Of a stretch of DNA of 43,748 bases, positions 23,760 through 31,400 are shown in pieces. The stretch is taken from positions 1 through 43,748 of the forward strand of contig JAEEZS010000065.1 in the NCBI GenBank assembly GCA_016291905.1, read 5' to 3'. Each line of letters starts with the position of its first letter. Position 1 is the first letter of the stretch. The DNA comes from Bacteroidaceae bacterium. GTDB lineage: Bacteria > Bacteroidota > Bacteroidia > Bacteroidales > Bacteroidaceae. Both the position numbers and the translations under genes were made by a program. The notes beneath the pieces are model-generated. The model searched no databases, was not told the origin of the DNA, and saw nothing but the letters and a program-made list of their open reading frames with translations.

Positions 23760-26159
23760 ATGAACACCTCACTTCTTCATCATTATCTCACCGTTGCCCT
23801 GCGTAGCCTGACGCGCTACCGTCTGCAAAGCATCATCTCCGTCGTCGGGCTGGCCGTGGGCTTCGTCTGCCTCTCGCTCTCGGCGCTCTGGCTGCGCTAC
23901 GACAACACCTATAACACCGACCTCCCCATCGACGCCCCCGAGCGCACCTACGCCCTGGGCGGCGAGTGGCGCAGCGGCGAGTTCACCCTCACCGTCCCCG
24001 GCGGACTCCGTCAGGCCATGAACGAATGGCCCGAGGTGGAGGCCTGGTGCCTCAACGAGCAGTCAACCGTCGATTTGGAAATCGACGGCGTGGAGGAAGA
24101 GGTGGCGTTCATCGACATCGACAAGACCTTCGCCGCGTTCTTCCACTTCGACGTCATCTATGGCCCCGCCGACTTCTGGACGGCCAACAAGGGGGGCGAC
24201 GCCTACCATCTTGCTTTGAGCGAGTCGTTCGCCCGCCGCAAGTTCGGCGATGAGAACCCCGTCGGCCGAAAGGTCAAGATTGAAGGGGGTGCCGAGGCTG
24301 TCATCGAAGCCGTCGTGAAGGACTTCAGCCGCCACAGCTCGTTCACCTTCGACATCGCCTACATCATGCCCGAGGACGCTATTCTCGACTCGCGCGGCAG
24401 CTGGCAGCCCACGCTCGTCCGCCTCGCGCCGGGCGACGACGTCCGCGCCTCGTTCGAAAAGAAGATTCAGGAGCACGTCGAGTGGGAGGGCACCGAGCCT
24501 CTGCACGGCAAGATAGAGCCGATAACCAAGATGGGCCGCTGGAAGGGTAACGCCAAGCTCTCCTACGCCCACATGCGCGCGTTCCTTCTCATATCCATAC
24601 TGCTCACCGTCTGCGCCCTCATCAACTTCCTCACCCTCTACCTGAACCGCCTGCGGGGCCGCAAGCGTGAGATGGCCTTGCGCCTGGTGCACGGCTCCAG
24701 CCATCGCGGCCTCGTCTGCATGTTTGCCACCGAGCTGGGGGTGACACTGGGCGCGGCCACGGCGCTGGGGGTGCTGCTGGTGTTCTGCCTGCGGGACGTC
24801 TTCGCCGCCTTCGCCGGCATCGAGATGGGCGGCGGCTACGTCACCCTCGGTGCCTTCGTCATCATGGTGGGTGTGCTGGCCATCTGCCTCGTGCTGAGCC
24901 TCGGCGCCGTCGAGGTGGTGCGCCGCCGCACGCTCTCGTCGTCCATCAGCCCTGCGGCGGCACGTCGTCACGTCTTCTCGTCGGTCAGCATCGGCGTGCA
25001 GCTCGCCGTCAGCCTCGCGTTCGTCTTCTGCGCCGTGGTGATGCTGCGGCAGCTCTGGTTCATGCGCAACACCGACAACGGCGTCGCCATCAAGGACCGC
25101 GCCTACCTCACCATCGGCCCCGCCGACCGACTGAACTTCGACATGAAGCACCACATCGACGACAACGGTATCCCCGAGAAGCTCGCCGCCCTGCCCGCCA
25201 TCGAACGCGTCAGCCGCGACTGGAACTTCTGGATGTTCAGCATGTCGAGCCGCGGCTACGAGGTCAGCCTCAGCGAAGACCCCGAGAGTGAGTTCATCGA
25301 GGTCTCCAACTACCGCGGCCTTTTCGACCCCGGCGACCCCATCTACGACTTCACCGTCGTCGAGGGCACGCTGCCCCGCTACGAGACGTGGAACCCCTCG
25401 GAGGTCGTTATCGACGAGCTGACGCGCGACCGCCTCGGCCTCGCCGACGGTGCCGTCGGCAAGACCATTTGGTACAAGGGTCGTGGCGACAAGAGCAAGA
25501 AGACGGTCACCATCGGCGCCGTCATCCGCAACGTCACCGTCCGCAGCGCCCGCAGCGACTCGCGCATTTTCCCCATCTTCATCTACCGTGTCGGCGAGGA
25601 CGAGCGGAACAACTTCCGCTCACACAACCAGTTCGTCCAGTTCGCCTACCGTCACGGCATGAAGAAGGAGATGGAGGCGCAGGTGGCGGAGCTGATGGAC
25701 AGCTTCCCCGAGATACGGTGGGAGCTGAAGTACGCCGACGAAATCATGAAGGAGATGACCGAGAGCGACCAGAACCTGGGCCACCTGCTCCTGCTCGTTA
25801 CCCTCGTGGCCATCCTCATCGCCGTCTTCGGCGTCTATAGCATCATCACGCTTGCCTGCCGCCAGCGGCGCAAGGAGATTGCCCTGCGCAAGATTCATGG
25901 CGCGAAGCTCCGCGACATCCTCGGCATGTTCGTGAATGAGTACGGCCTCATCCTTGTCATCAGCGCCGTCGTGGCCTTCGCCGTCGGCTACATCATCATG
26001 CACGGCTGGCTGGAGCAGTACGTACGCCGCATCACCGTCGGCCCCCACTACTGCCTGTTCATCTTCGTCGCCACCGCCCTCCTCATCGCCCTCAGCGTGG
26101 GCACCCGCGTCTGGCGCACCGCCCGCGAAAACCCCGCCGACGTCATCAAGAGCGAATAA
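23760..26159 (+). CDS. ABC transporter permease 2, FtsX/MacB type (two-module)
   Basis: The 799-aa protein is a paralogue of permease 1 with the same eight-TM, two-module layout (TM1 in VVGLAVGFVCLSLSALWLRY; REMALRLVHGSS; CRQRRKEIALRKIHGAKL; end RENPADVIKSE). The start at 23760 (MNTSLLHHYLTVALRSL) is chosen because it aligns with MNTSLFSHYLKVAVRSL of permease 1. The longer frame from 23673 begins inside the 13-bp direct repeat and adds 29 unrelated residues. Both periplasmic domains differ from those of permease 1 much more than the FtsX modules do, suggesting different cargo or partner recognition. Confidence 0.92.
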   Translation: MNTSLLHHYLTVALRSLTRYRLQSIISVVGLAVGFVCLSLSALWLRYDNTYNTDLPIDAPERTYALGGEWRSGEFTLTVPGGLRQAMNEWPEVEAWCLNEQSTVDLEIDGVEEEVAFIDIDKTFAAFFHFDVIYGPADFWTANKGGDAYHLALSESFARRKFGDENPVGRKVKIEGGAEAVIEAVVKDFSRHSSFTFDIAYIMPEDAILDSRGSWQPTLVRLAPGDDVRASFEKKIQEHVEWEGTEPLHGKIEPITKMGRWKGNAKLSYAHMRAFLLISILLTVCALINFLTLYLNRLRGRKREMALRLVHGSSHRGLVCMFATELGVTLGAATALGVLLVFCLRDVFAAFAGIEMGGGYVTLGAFVIMVGVLAICLVLSLGAVEVVRRRTLSSSISPAAARRHVFSSVSIGVQLAVSLAFVFCAVVMLRQLWFMRNTDNGVAIKDRAYLTIGPADRLNFDMKHHIDDNGIPEKLAALPAIERVSRDWNFWMFSMSSRGYEVSLSEDPESEFIEVSNYRGLFDPGDPIYDFTVVEGTLPRYETWNPSEVVIDELTRDRLGLADGAVGKTIWYKGRGDKSKKTVTIGAVIRNVTVRSARSDSRIFPIFIYRVGEDERNNFRSHNQFVQFAYRHGMKKEMEAQVAELMDSFPEIRWELKYADEIMKEMTESDQNLGHLLLLVTLVAILIAVFGVYSIITLACRQRRKEIALRKIHGAKLRDILGMFVNEYGLILVISAVVAFAVGYIIMHGWLEQYVRRITVGPHYCLFIFVATALLIALSVGTRVWRTARENPADVIKSE

Positions 26160-26208
26160 TGTGCTTCGCACAATGAAGAATGAAAAATGAAGAATGAAAA
26201 ATAAAAAG

Positions 26209-26225
26209 TGTTCAGAAATTGAACA
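26209..26225. promoter_or_regulatory. 17-bp operator-like dyad upstream of permease 3
   Basis: TGTTCAGAAATTGAACA has 6-bp arms TGTTCA/TGAACA around a 5-nt centre. It ends 60 nt before the -7 box at 26286, exactly as the dyad at 18334-18350 does. Relative to that dyad, positions 4/14 and 5/13 have changed together so that symmetry is kept. Confidence 0.7.
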
Positions 26226-26258
26226 ATTTTCGGTCAAAAACAGAAAAAGTCCATTTTC

Positions 26259-26293
26259 CTTGCAAATGTCTATATAATTCACTTATATCTTTG
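26259..26293 (+). promoter_or_regulatory. Internal promoter for permease 3 and the ATPase
   Basis: TATCTTTG at 26286-26293 is an exact -7 match, with CTTG at 26259-26262 and a 23-nt spacer, the same odd spacing as at 18384-18418. By hand alignment about 55 of 68 positions between dyad and -7 box are identical in the two promoters, without gaps. The conserved GAGCTAAAAA follows both. Confidence 0.75.
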
Positions 26294-26321
26294 CAGAGCT
26301 AAAAAAAACATCGAACAGAAA

Positions 26322-28847
26322 ATGAAAAGAAGTTTATTAGCCCACTACCTCACGGTTGCCATCCGCAGCCTCGAGCGTTACAAGACGCAAAGCATCATCT
26401 CCATTGCCGGCCTCGCCGTCGGCTTCGTCTGCCTCGCCCTTTCCAGCGTATGGATAAGGTACGAGAACACGTTCGACAACTTCCACCCGGGTGCCGACCG
26501 CATGTACATGGTCTGGGACAAGGGGCTTGACTTAGGCCGAGCCAACCTGGGTACCGTCGCGCCCCGCGCCTTGAACAGCCTTGCCATCGCCCTGCGCGAA
26601 GAGTGGCCCGAGGTGGAGTGCGCTACCATGATAGACGCCGAAACGAACGACGAAAAGTCGGGATGGAAAGTTCCGTTCACCATGATTGGTGCCGACACCG
26701 CGTTCGTCCGCGTGTTCAGCCTGAAGCCCATCGAAGGCGAACTGGCAACAATATCGTATAAGCTATCGGAGTTTAACTTCATCGTCACCGACGAATACGC
26801 GCGGAAACGTTTTGGCGAGGGAAGCCCCATCGGCAAGGCCTTCAACGCGTTCAGAATGCCGTCGGGCGACACAGATGCCATCACAGAGGCCCCGGTCAAA
26901 GGCGTCGTCAAGGCCTGGCATCACTCGTCGTTCGCCTTCGATGCGCTGATTCTCGAAGACGGTGGCGCGGAAAACTCCAAGTTCGCTCCCGACGGCGGCT
27001 TTTCGATGGTGGTCATCCGCCTGCGCAAGGGGGCTTCTGCCGATGAATTGGAGCGAAAGCTGAACGCCATCGACATGGGGACGAAACGCATAGGCGAAAT
27101 CTCCCTTGTCCCCATCAGCCAGGCCCATCGCCTCCTGGCCGACATACGCCTGCACAAGGACAACCTCAGCTACCGCCACCTGCGCTACTTCCAGCTGGTG
27201 AGCGTGCTGCTGGTGGTGTGCGTGTTCATCAACTTCCTCGTGCTCTTCCTCATCCGCGTCCGTGGGCGCCAGCGGGAGATGGCGCTGCGCATGGTTCATG
27301 GCGCTAAGCCGCGGATGTTGCTCGCGCAGTTCGTGGTGGAATTGTCGGTAACGCTGGGGGCTGCGCTGGGGCTTGGCCTGGTGATGACGTTCGTCGTGAA
27401 GGATGTCTTTGCCGCGTATGCCGGCATCGACCTTGAGGGAGGCTACATCCTGGGCAGCGCCCTGCTCTTCATGGCGATTATCGCCGCCGTCTGCCTCCTC
27501 ATCGCTACCGTGAGCGTGGAGATTGTACGCCGCAACACCATCCGCCACTCCCTCATGCCCGGCGGAGGACGGCGGAACAATACCTTCACCAAAGTCTGCA
27601 CAGGCATTCAGCTTGCCGTGAGCCTTGCCCTCATCTGCTGCTCGGCCTTCATGCTCAAGCAACTCTGGTTCATGAAGAATACCGACTGGGGCTACGGCAT
27701 CAAGGGCCGTATGCACTTCGAGGCGCTGGCCACGCGCAACGACATCGTGCCCGATGCGCCCGAATGGGGCGGCCACTTCCCCTTCCCTCCGGAGTGGAAG
27801 GAGTCGGTGCTGCGCCGCCTGAACCAGCTGCCCTACGTCAGCAAGGCTGCCGAGATAGGAGAAGACCCCATCGGCCTCTATGGACACCGAGCGGGAGGGA
27901 TGACCTGGACCATGCTGCCCGGTATTGTTGACGAGGGCGACAATGACAAGACGTACGAATACGTCCGGAGCCGAGGCTTCTCCGTCCACACATTCTACGG
28001 CTTCAAAGACCTCCGCGACCCGACGCTCGGCATCACTGTCCTTGAGGGCGCGCTGCCCGACCCCGAAAGGTGGACGAACGAGGTCGTCATTACGGAGAAG
28101 ACGCGCCAGCAGATGGGTGTGGAGAAAGCCGTCGGCAGCGACATCATGATAGCGATGGACGACTTCAGCAACGCGCCGGACGGCAGCCTCAACATCGTCA
28201 GGGCGCCGAGGCACTATGTGGTGGCGGCGGTTATCAAGGACCTCTACCTCTCGTCGCCCTCTGACGAGCCCTACCCCTGCGTGCTGATGAAAGACGGCAT
28301 CCGCCTCGGGACGGACGAAATGATTTCCGTCCACTTCGACCCCGCCCACCGCGCCGACTTGGCGAAGGAACTGACAGCCATGTTCGACGAAGAACCTTCC
28401 CTGATTTATAACACCGTCTGGCACGAGGACGAATGGGCCGAGCTGATGCGCAGCGAGCAGAACCTGAGCCGCCTGCTGCTGGTGGTCAGCATCGTGGCTG
28501 TGCTCGTGGCCGTCTTCGGCGTCTATAGCATCATCACCCTGGCCTGCCGCCAGCGCCGCAAGGAGATTGCCCTGCGCAAGATTCACGGCGCGAAGCTCCG
28601 CGATATCCTCAGCATGTTTATTAAGGAGTACGGTCTCATCCTTCTCGCCGGGGCCTTCGTGGCCTTCACGGTCAGCTACATTGTCATGCACGGCTGGCTT
28701 GAACAGTATATCAAGCGCACGCCACTCTCCTTGTGGGTCTTTGTCGCCATCCTCGTGGCCACCGCCCTGCTCATCGCCCTGTGTGTGGGCAGTCGCGTCT
28801 GGCGCACAGCCCGCGAAAACCCTGCTGACGTCATCAAGAGCGAATGA
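26322..28847 (+). CDS. ABC transporter permease 3, FtsX/MacB type (two-module)
   Basis: The 841-aa protein is the third paralogue, with a longer second periplasmic domain (about 470-700) than permeases 1 and 2. The shared modules are all present: IAGLAVGFVCLALSSVWIRYENTF described by its ends (about 22-45), REMALRMVHGAKPRM, CRQRRKEIALRKIHGAKL, and the terminus RENPADVIKSE. It has its own promoter and operator-like dyad copied from the TolC promoter, so it can be expressed with the ATPase as a separate unit under the same control. Confidence 0.92.
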   Translation: MKRSLLAHYLTVAIRSLERYKTQSIISIAGLAVGFVCLALSSVWIRYENTFDNFHPGADRMYMVWDKGLDLGRANLGTVAPRALNSLAIALREEWPEVECATMIDAETNDEKSGWKVPFTMIGADTAFVRVFSLKPIEGELATISYKLSEFNFIVTDEYARKRFGEGSPIGKAFNAFRMPSGDTDAITEAPVKGVVKAWHHSSFAFDALILEDGGAENSKFAPDGGFSMVVIRLRKGASADELERKLNAIDMGTKRIGEISLVPISQAHRLLADIRLHKDNLSYRHLRYFQLVSVLLVVCVFINFLVLFLIRVRGRQREMALRMVHGAKPRMLLAQFVVELSVTLGAALGLGLVMTFVVKDVFAAYAGIDLEGGYILGSALLFMAIIAAVCLLIATVSVEIVRRNTIRHSLMPGGGRRNNTFTKVCTGIQLAVSLALICCSAFMLKQLWFMKNTDWGYGIKGRMHFEALATRNDIVPDAPEWGGHFPFPPEWKESVLRRLNQLPYVSKAAEIGEDPIGLYGHRAGGMTWTMLPGIVDEGDNDKTYEYVRSRGFSVHTFYGFKDLRDPTLGITVLEGALPDPERWTNEVVITEKTRQQMGVEKAVGSDIMIAMDDFSNAPDGSLNIVRAPRHYVVAAVIKDLYLSSPSDEPYPCVLMKDGIRLGTDEMISVHFDPAHRADLAKELTAMFDEEPSLIYNTVWHEDEWAELMRSEQNLSRLLLVVSIVAVLVAVFGVYSIITLACRQRRKEIALRKIHGAKLRDILSMFIKEYGLILLAGAFVAFTVSYIVMHGWLEQYIKRTPLSLWVFVAILVATALLIALCVGSRVWRTARENPADVIKSE

Positions 28848-28853
28848 AAACTA

Positions 28854-28969
28854 GTTAAGAATTAAGAGTTAAGAGAAAATGTTTCGTATGCAGCCCATAC
28901 ATCTCTCCCCCTCTCGTCCGCAGGCCATACTGCTTGCAGAACTATTTTTCTTAACTCTTAATTCTTAAC
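28854..28969. repeat. 21-bp perfect inverted repeat between permease 3 and ATPase genes
   Basis: Bases 28854-28874 (GTTAAGAATTAAGAG then TTAAGA) are exactly complementary to 28949-28969, with 74 nt between. The repeat units belong to the same AT-rich simple-repeat family as at 11815-11855. In the transcript they would form a long A-U rich hairpin ahead of the ATPase gene. The 175-nt gap (28848-29022) holds no other recognised signal. Confidence 0.7.
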
Positions 28970-29022
28970 TCTTAACTTAATATTAAAAATCCTTTTTTAT
29001 TAACCCTCATATTATTAAAGTT

Positions 29023-29703
29023 ATGCCATTACTTGAAACAAAAAGTGTGAAGAAAGTCTTCCGTACGGAAGAAGTGGAAACCTGGGCGCTCAACGATGTG
29101 ACGCTCGAAGTGAACGAGGGCGAGTTTGTCGCCATCATGGGGCCGTCGGGCTGCGGCAAATCGACGCTGCTCAACATCCTCGGCTTGCTGGACAACCCCA
29201 CAGAGGGCACCTACACGCTGGCAGGGACGGATGTCTCGAAGATGACCGAGGACCAGCGCACAGAGATTCGCAAAGGCCTGCTCGGTTTCGTATTCCAAAG
29301 CTTTAACCTCATTGAGGAGCTGAACGTGCAAGAGAACATCGAGCTGCCGCTGCTCTACATGGGCGTCGCTCCCGCCGAACGCCACAAGCGGGCGAAGGAA
29401 ATGATGGCCCGCATGGGCATCAGCCATCGCGCAGGCCATTTCCCCAACCAGCTCTCGGGCGGTCAGCAGCAGCGTGTGGCCATCGCCCGCGCCGTCATCA
29501 GCAACCCGAAGCTCATCCTCGCCGACGAGCCCACCGGTAACCTCGACAGTACCAATGGCAAGGAGGTGATGAGCCTGCTCACCGAACTCTGGCAGCAGGG
29601 CACGACCGTCGTCATGGTGACGCACAGCCAACGCGACGCCAGCTACGCCTCGCGCATCATCAACCTCTACGACGGCCGCGTCGTGGAGCAGACAATTCTG
29701 TAA
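29023..29703 (+). CDS. ABC transporter ATP-binding protein (MacB/LolD type)
   Basis: The 226-aa ATPase has Walker A GPSGCGKST (about 39-47), Q-loop FVFQSFN, signature LSGGQQQRVAIARA, Walker B LILADEPTGNLD and the H-loop VMVTHS. It is the LolD/MacB-type subfamily that energises FtsX-type permeases. It is the only ATPase gene beside three full-length two-module permeases, so it probably serves all of them. It lies 175 nt after permease 3, behind a long inverted repeat, and a strong terminator follows. Confidence 0.95.
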   Translation: MPLLETKSVKKVFRTEEVETWALNDVTLEVNEGEFVAIMGPSGCGKSTLLNILGLLDNPTEGTYTLAGTDVSKMTEDQRTEIRKGLLGFVFQSFNLIEELNVQENIELPLLYMGVAPAERHKRAKEMMARMGISHRAGHFPNQLSGGQQQRVAIARAVISNPKLILADEPTGNLDSTNGKEVMSLLTELWQQGTTVVMVTHSQRDASYASRIINLYDGRVVEQTIL

Positions 29704-29754
29704 AGCGAAGAGCTTACTTTAAAAGTTGGACAATAACAACCACAGGTGCACCAG

Positions 29755-29795
29755 CCCCCGCTGTCCGTGAGGATAGCGGGGGTGAGTCTTTTTAT
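29755..29795 (+). terminator. Intrinsic terminator of the efflux operon
   Basis: CCCCCGCTGTCC (29755-29766), a GTGA loop and GGATAGCGGGGG (29771-29782) form a 12-bp stem with one G-U wobble, followed by TGAGTCTTTTTA. It lies about 50 nt after the ATPase stop. Confidence 0.85.
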
Positions 29796-29898
29796 AGCGA
29801 TTTTTCCTTTTTTCTTCTTTTTTCTTCATTTTTGTCACTACCTTTAATCCCCTTGCGGGGCTTTTAGGTAGGCTGCGGCTCAGAAAAGCTCAAATATA

Positions 29899-29930
29899 TT
29901 TGGCTTTTCGCTCGCCTGTCACTACCTTTG
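29899..29930 (+). promoter_or_regulatory. Promoter of the 29950 gene, overlapped by an inverted repeat
   Basis: TTTG at 29899-29902, a 20-nt spacer and TACCTTTG at 29923-29930 match the consensus exactly. CAAATATATTTG (29891-29902), inside a wider imperfect repeat AAAAGC...GCTTTT (29884-29908), overlaps the -33 element and could be an operator. Confidence 0.8.
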
Positions 29931-29949
29931 CAACAAATTTTACGATGAC

Positions 29950-31179
29950 ATGAACGCAAAATTCAGAATGCCCAAGTTCGGGCATAACGCCAAGTGGACG
30001 GCGATGTTGAAGGAGATGTTTATGACCGTCTTTGCTACCACCGTCTCTATTGTCCTTACCTTCGGAAGCGCCCATTACATGGACCGGAAAAAACAGAAAG
30101 CCGCCGGGCGACAGACGGCCATGATGGTCATACACGACATGGAGAACAGCATGGAGACCCTCAGGAAATGGGCCAAAGACGAGGAAACGAACTCCGGCTT
30201 AGTCCGATACGTGCTGGAGAATATGGACCGAATAGACTCGCTGGGCATGGATACATTGTTGTACGTCCGCGACTACATCACCAGCAGCTCCGACGAAATG
30301 ACACAGTTCCAGTTGGACGAGGCATGCGAGCGGCTGTTCCTCAGCAGCCAGGAATCGTGGAAGAACATCGATAACACCTCGTTCGTCGATGCGGTCCACG
30401 AGTTCTTCTCTAGCAGACACACCATCTACGACTACATCAACCATTCCGAACAATGGAAGAAGCCTGTCAGCTCCGAGGCATTCTATCGGCACCAGCTGGA
30501 GCGCGAGGACGGCACTACCGACATTCCCCTGTTCCTGAAAGGGTGTATCACCAGCAAGGAGGTCGTCTATTACCTGAACTACGCCAGCGGACGGCAACAA
30601 CAGCTCAATGGGTATGCCGACCTGATCCAGCGCATCAGCGACCAGTGCAAGTTCACGATGGGCATCACCGACGAGGAACTCGAGCAATATGTAAAGGCGA
30701 AAAAGCGTATGGGACGCAACGTGAAGGAAAGCGAACTCACGGGCAAGTGGGTTATCCAATCGACTGACGACAAGTCCTCTGGCTTGGAGTTCCGCGACAA
30801 CCACACGTATGAGCAGACATACATCGAGCATCAGGTTCACCCCTCTTTTGCGGGACGGCTCGAATGTATCTTCGTCACCAGCGGCACCTGGAAACTGCGA
30901 GGCGACACGCTCTATACCGAGCGTCAGCCCGACTACACGTTCCGTATGGACCGCAGCCTCATCACCCCAAATCCCGGTATGGAAAAGCAAATGGAGGAAT
31001 ACGTGAAGGAGGTAGAGAAATCGTGCCTCGAAACTCAGAAAACCGCCGGCGATGTCGAGCGCGAAGCCTGCGTCGCCACCATCAACCGCAGCGGCAACAA
31101 GATTGAGCTGGTTTGGAAGGAAACCGACGGAGAACTGGCCGGTCAGGAGCTATCTCTCTACCTCTCCAGAGATAAATAA
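29950..31179 (+). CDS. Membrane-anchored protein of unknown function with lipocalin-like C-terminus
   Basis: I do not recognise this 409-aa protein. It has one N-terminal hydrophobic segment (about 20-42, FMTVFATTVSIVLTFGSAHYM) followed by RKKQK, so the bulk is probably outside the cytoplasm or membrane-attached. A helical region follows (about 45-240). The C-terminal part (about 255-400) has the pattern of small lipocalin-like barrels (LTGKWVIQS, LEFRDNHTYEQ, GTWKLRGDTLY). It has its own promoter and lies behind the transporter's terminator, so a link to the pump is only positional. A two-codon ATG-ACA-TGA frame overlaps its start codon (29945-29953). Confidence 0.75.
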   Translation: MNAKFRMPKFGHNAKWTAMLKEMFMTVFATTVSIVLTFGSAHYMDRKKQKAAGRQTAMMVIHDMENSMETLRKWAKDEETNSGLVRYVLENMDRIDSLGMDTLLYVRDYITSSSDEMTQFQLDEACERLFLSSQESWKNIDNTSFVDAVHEFFSSRHTIYDYINHSEQWKKPVSSEAFYRHQLEREDGTTDIPLFLKGCITSKEVVYYLNYASGRQQQLNGYADLIQRISDQCKFTMGITDEELEQYVKAKKRMGRNVKESELTGKWVIQSTDDKSSGLEFRDNHTYEQTYIEHQVHPSFAGRLECIFVTSGTWKLRGDTLYTERQPDYTFRMDRSLITPNPGMEKQMEEYVKEVEKSCLETQKTAGDVEREACVATINRSGNKIELVWKETDGELAGQELSLYLSRDK

Positions 31180-31185
31180 CAAAGT

Positions 31186-31298
31186 AAGCTTTTCTTATCT
31201 CCCAAAGCCGTTAGGACAGGTGTCCTAACCCGTTGGGACACCTTACCTAACCCGTTGGGACACGTGTCCCAACGGGTTTAGTACAATAACAACGGCTG
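31186..31298. repeat. Palindromic repeat element, copy 1 (three 22-bp units)
   Basis: Three tandem 22-bp units at 31208-31229, 31230-31251 and 31252-31273 all start CCGTTRGGACA. Unit 3 holds the perfect 20-bp palindrome GTTGGGACACGTGTCCCAAC, and unit 1 is palindromic around GG. The element, with its flanks (TTCTTATC before, GTACAATAACAACG after), recurs in reverse orientation at 42491-42606. Both copies sit between the 3' ends of convergent genes. The rest of 31180-31400 holds nothing recognisable. Confidence 0.85.
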
Positions 31299-31400
31299 CT
31301 AAACGAATAACAATCAGACGACGTCCTTCTATTCGCGAACGGAACGCCTTTCAAAAATGGGGGTTATAGTGGCTTCCCTAATAAAAAGGAGATAAAAGAA

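Noticed and set aside
31208..31273. Three 22-bp repeats resembling a short CRISPR array
   Set aside because: The units are directly adjacent with no spacers, are internally palindromic, and have no cas genes nearby.
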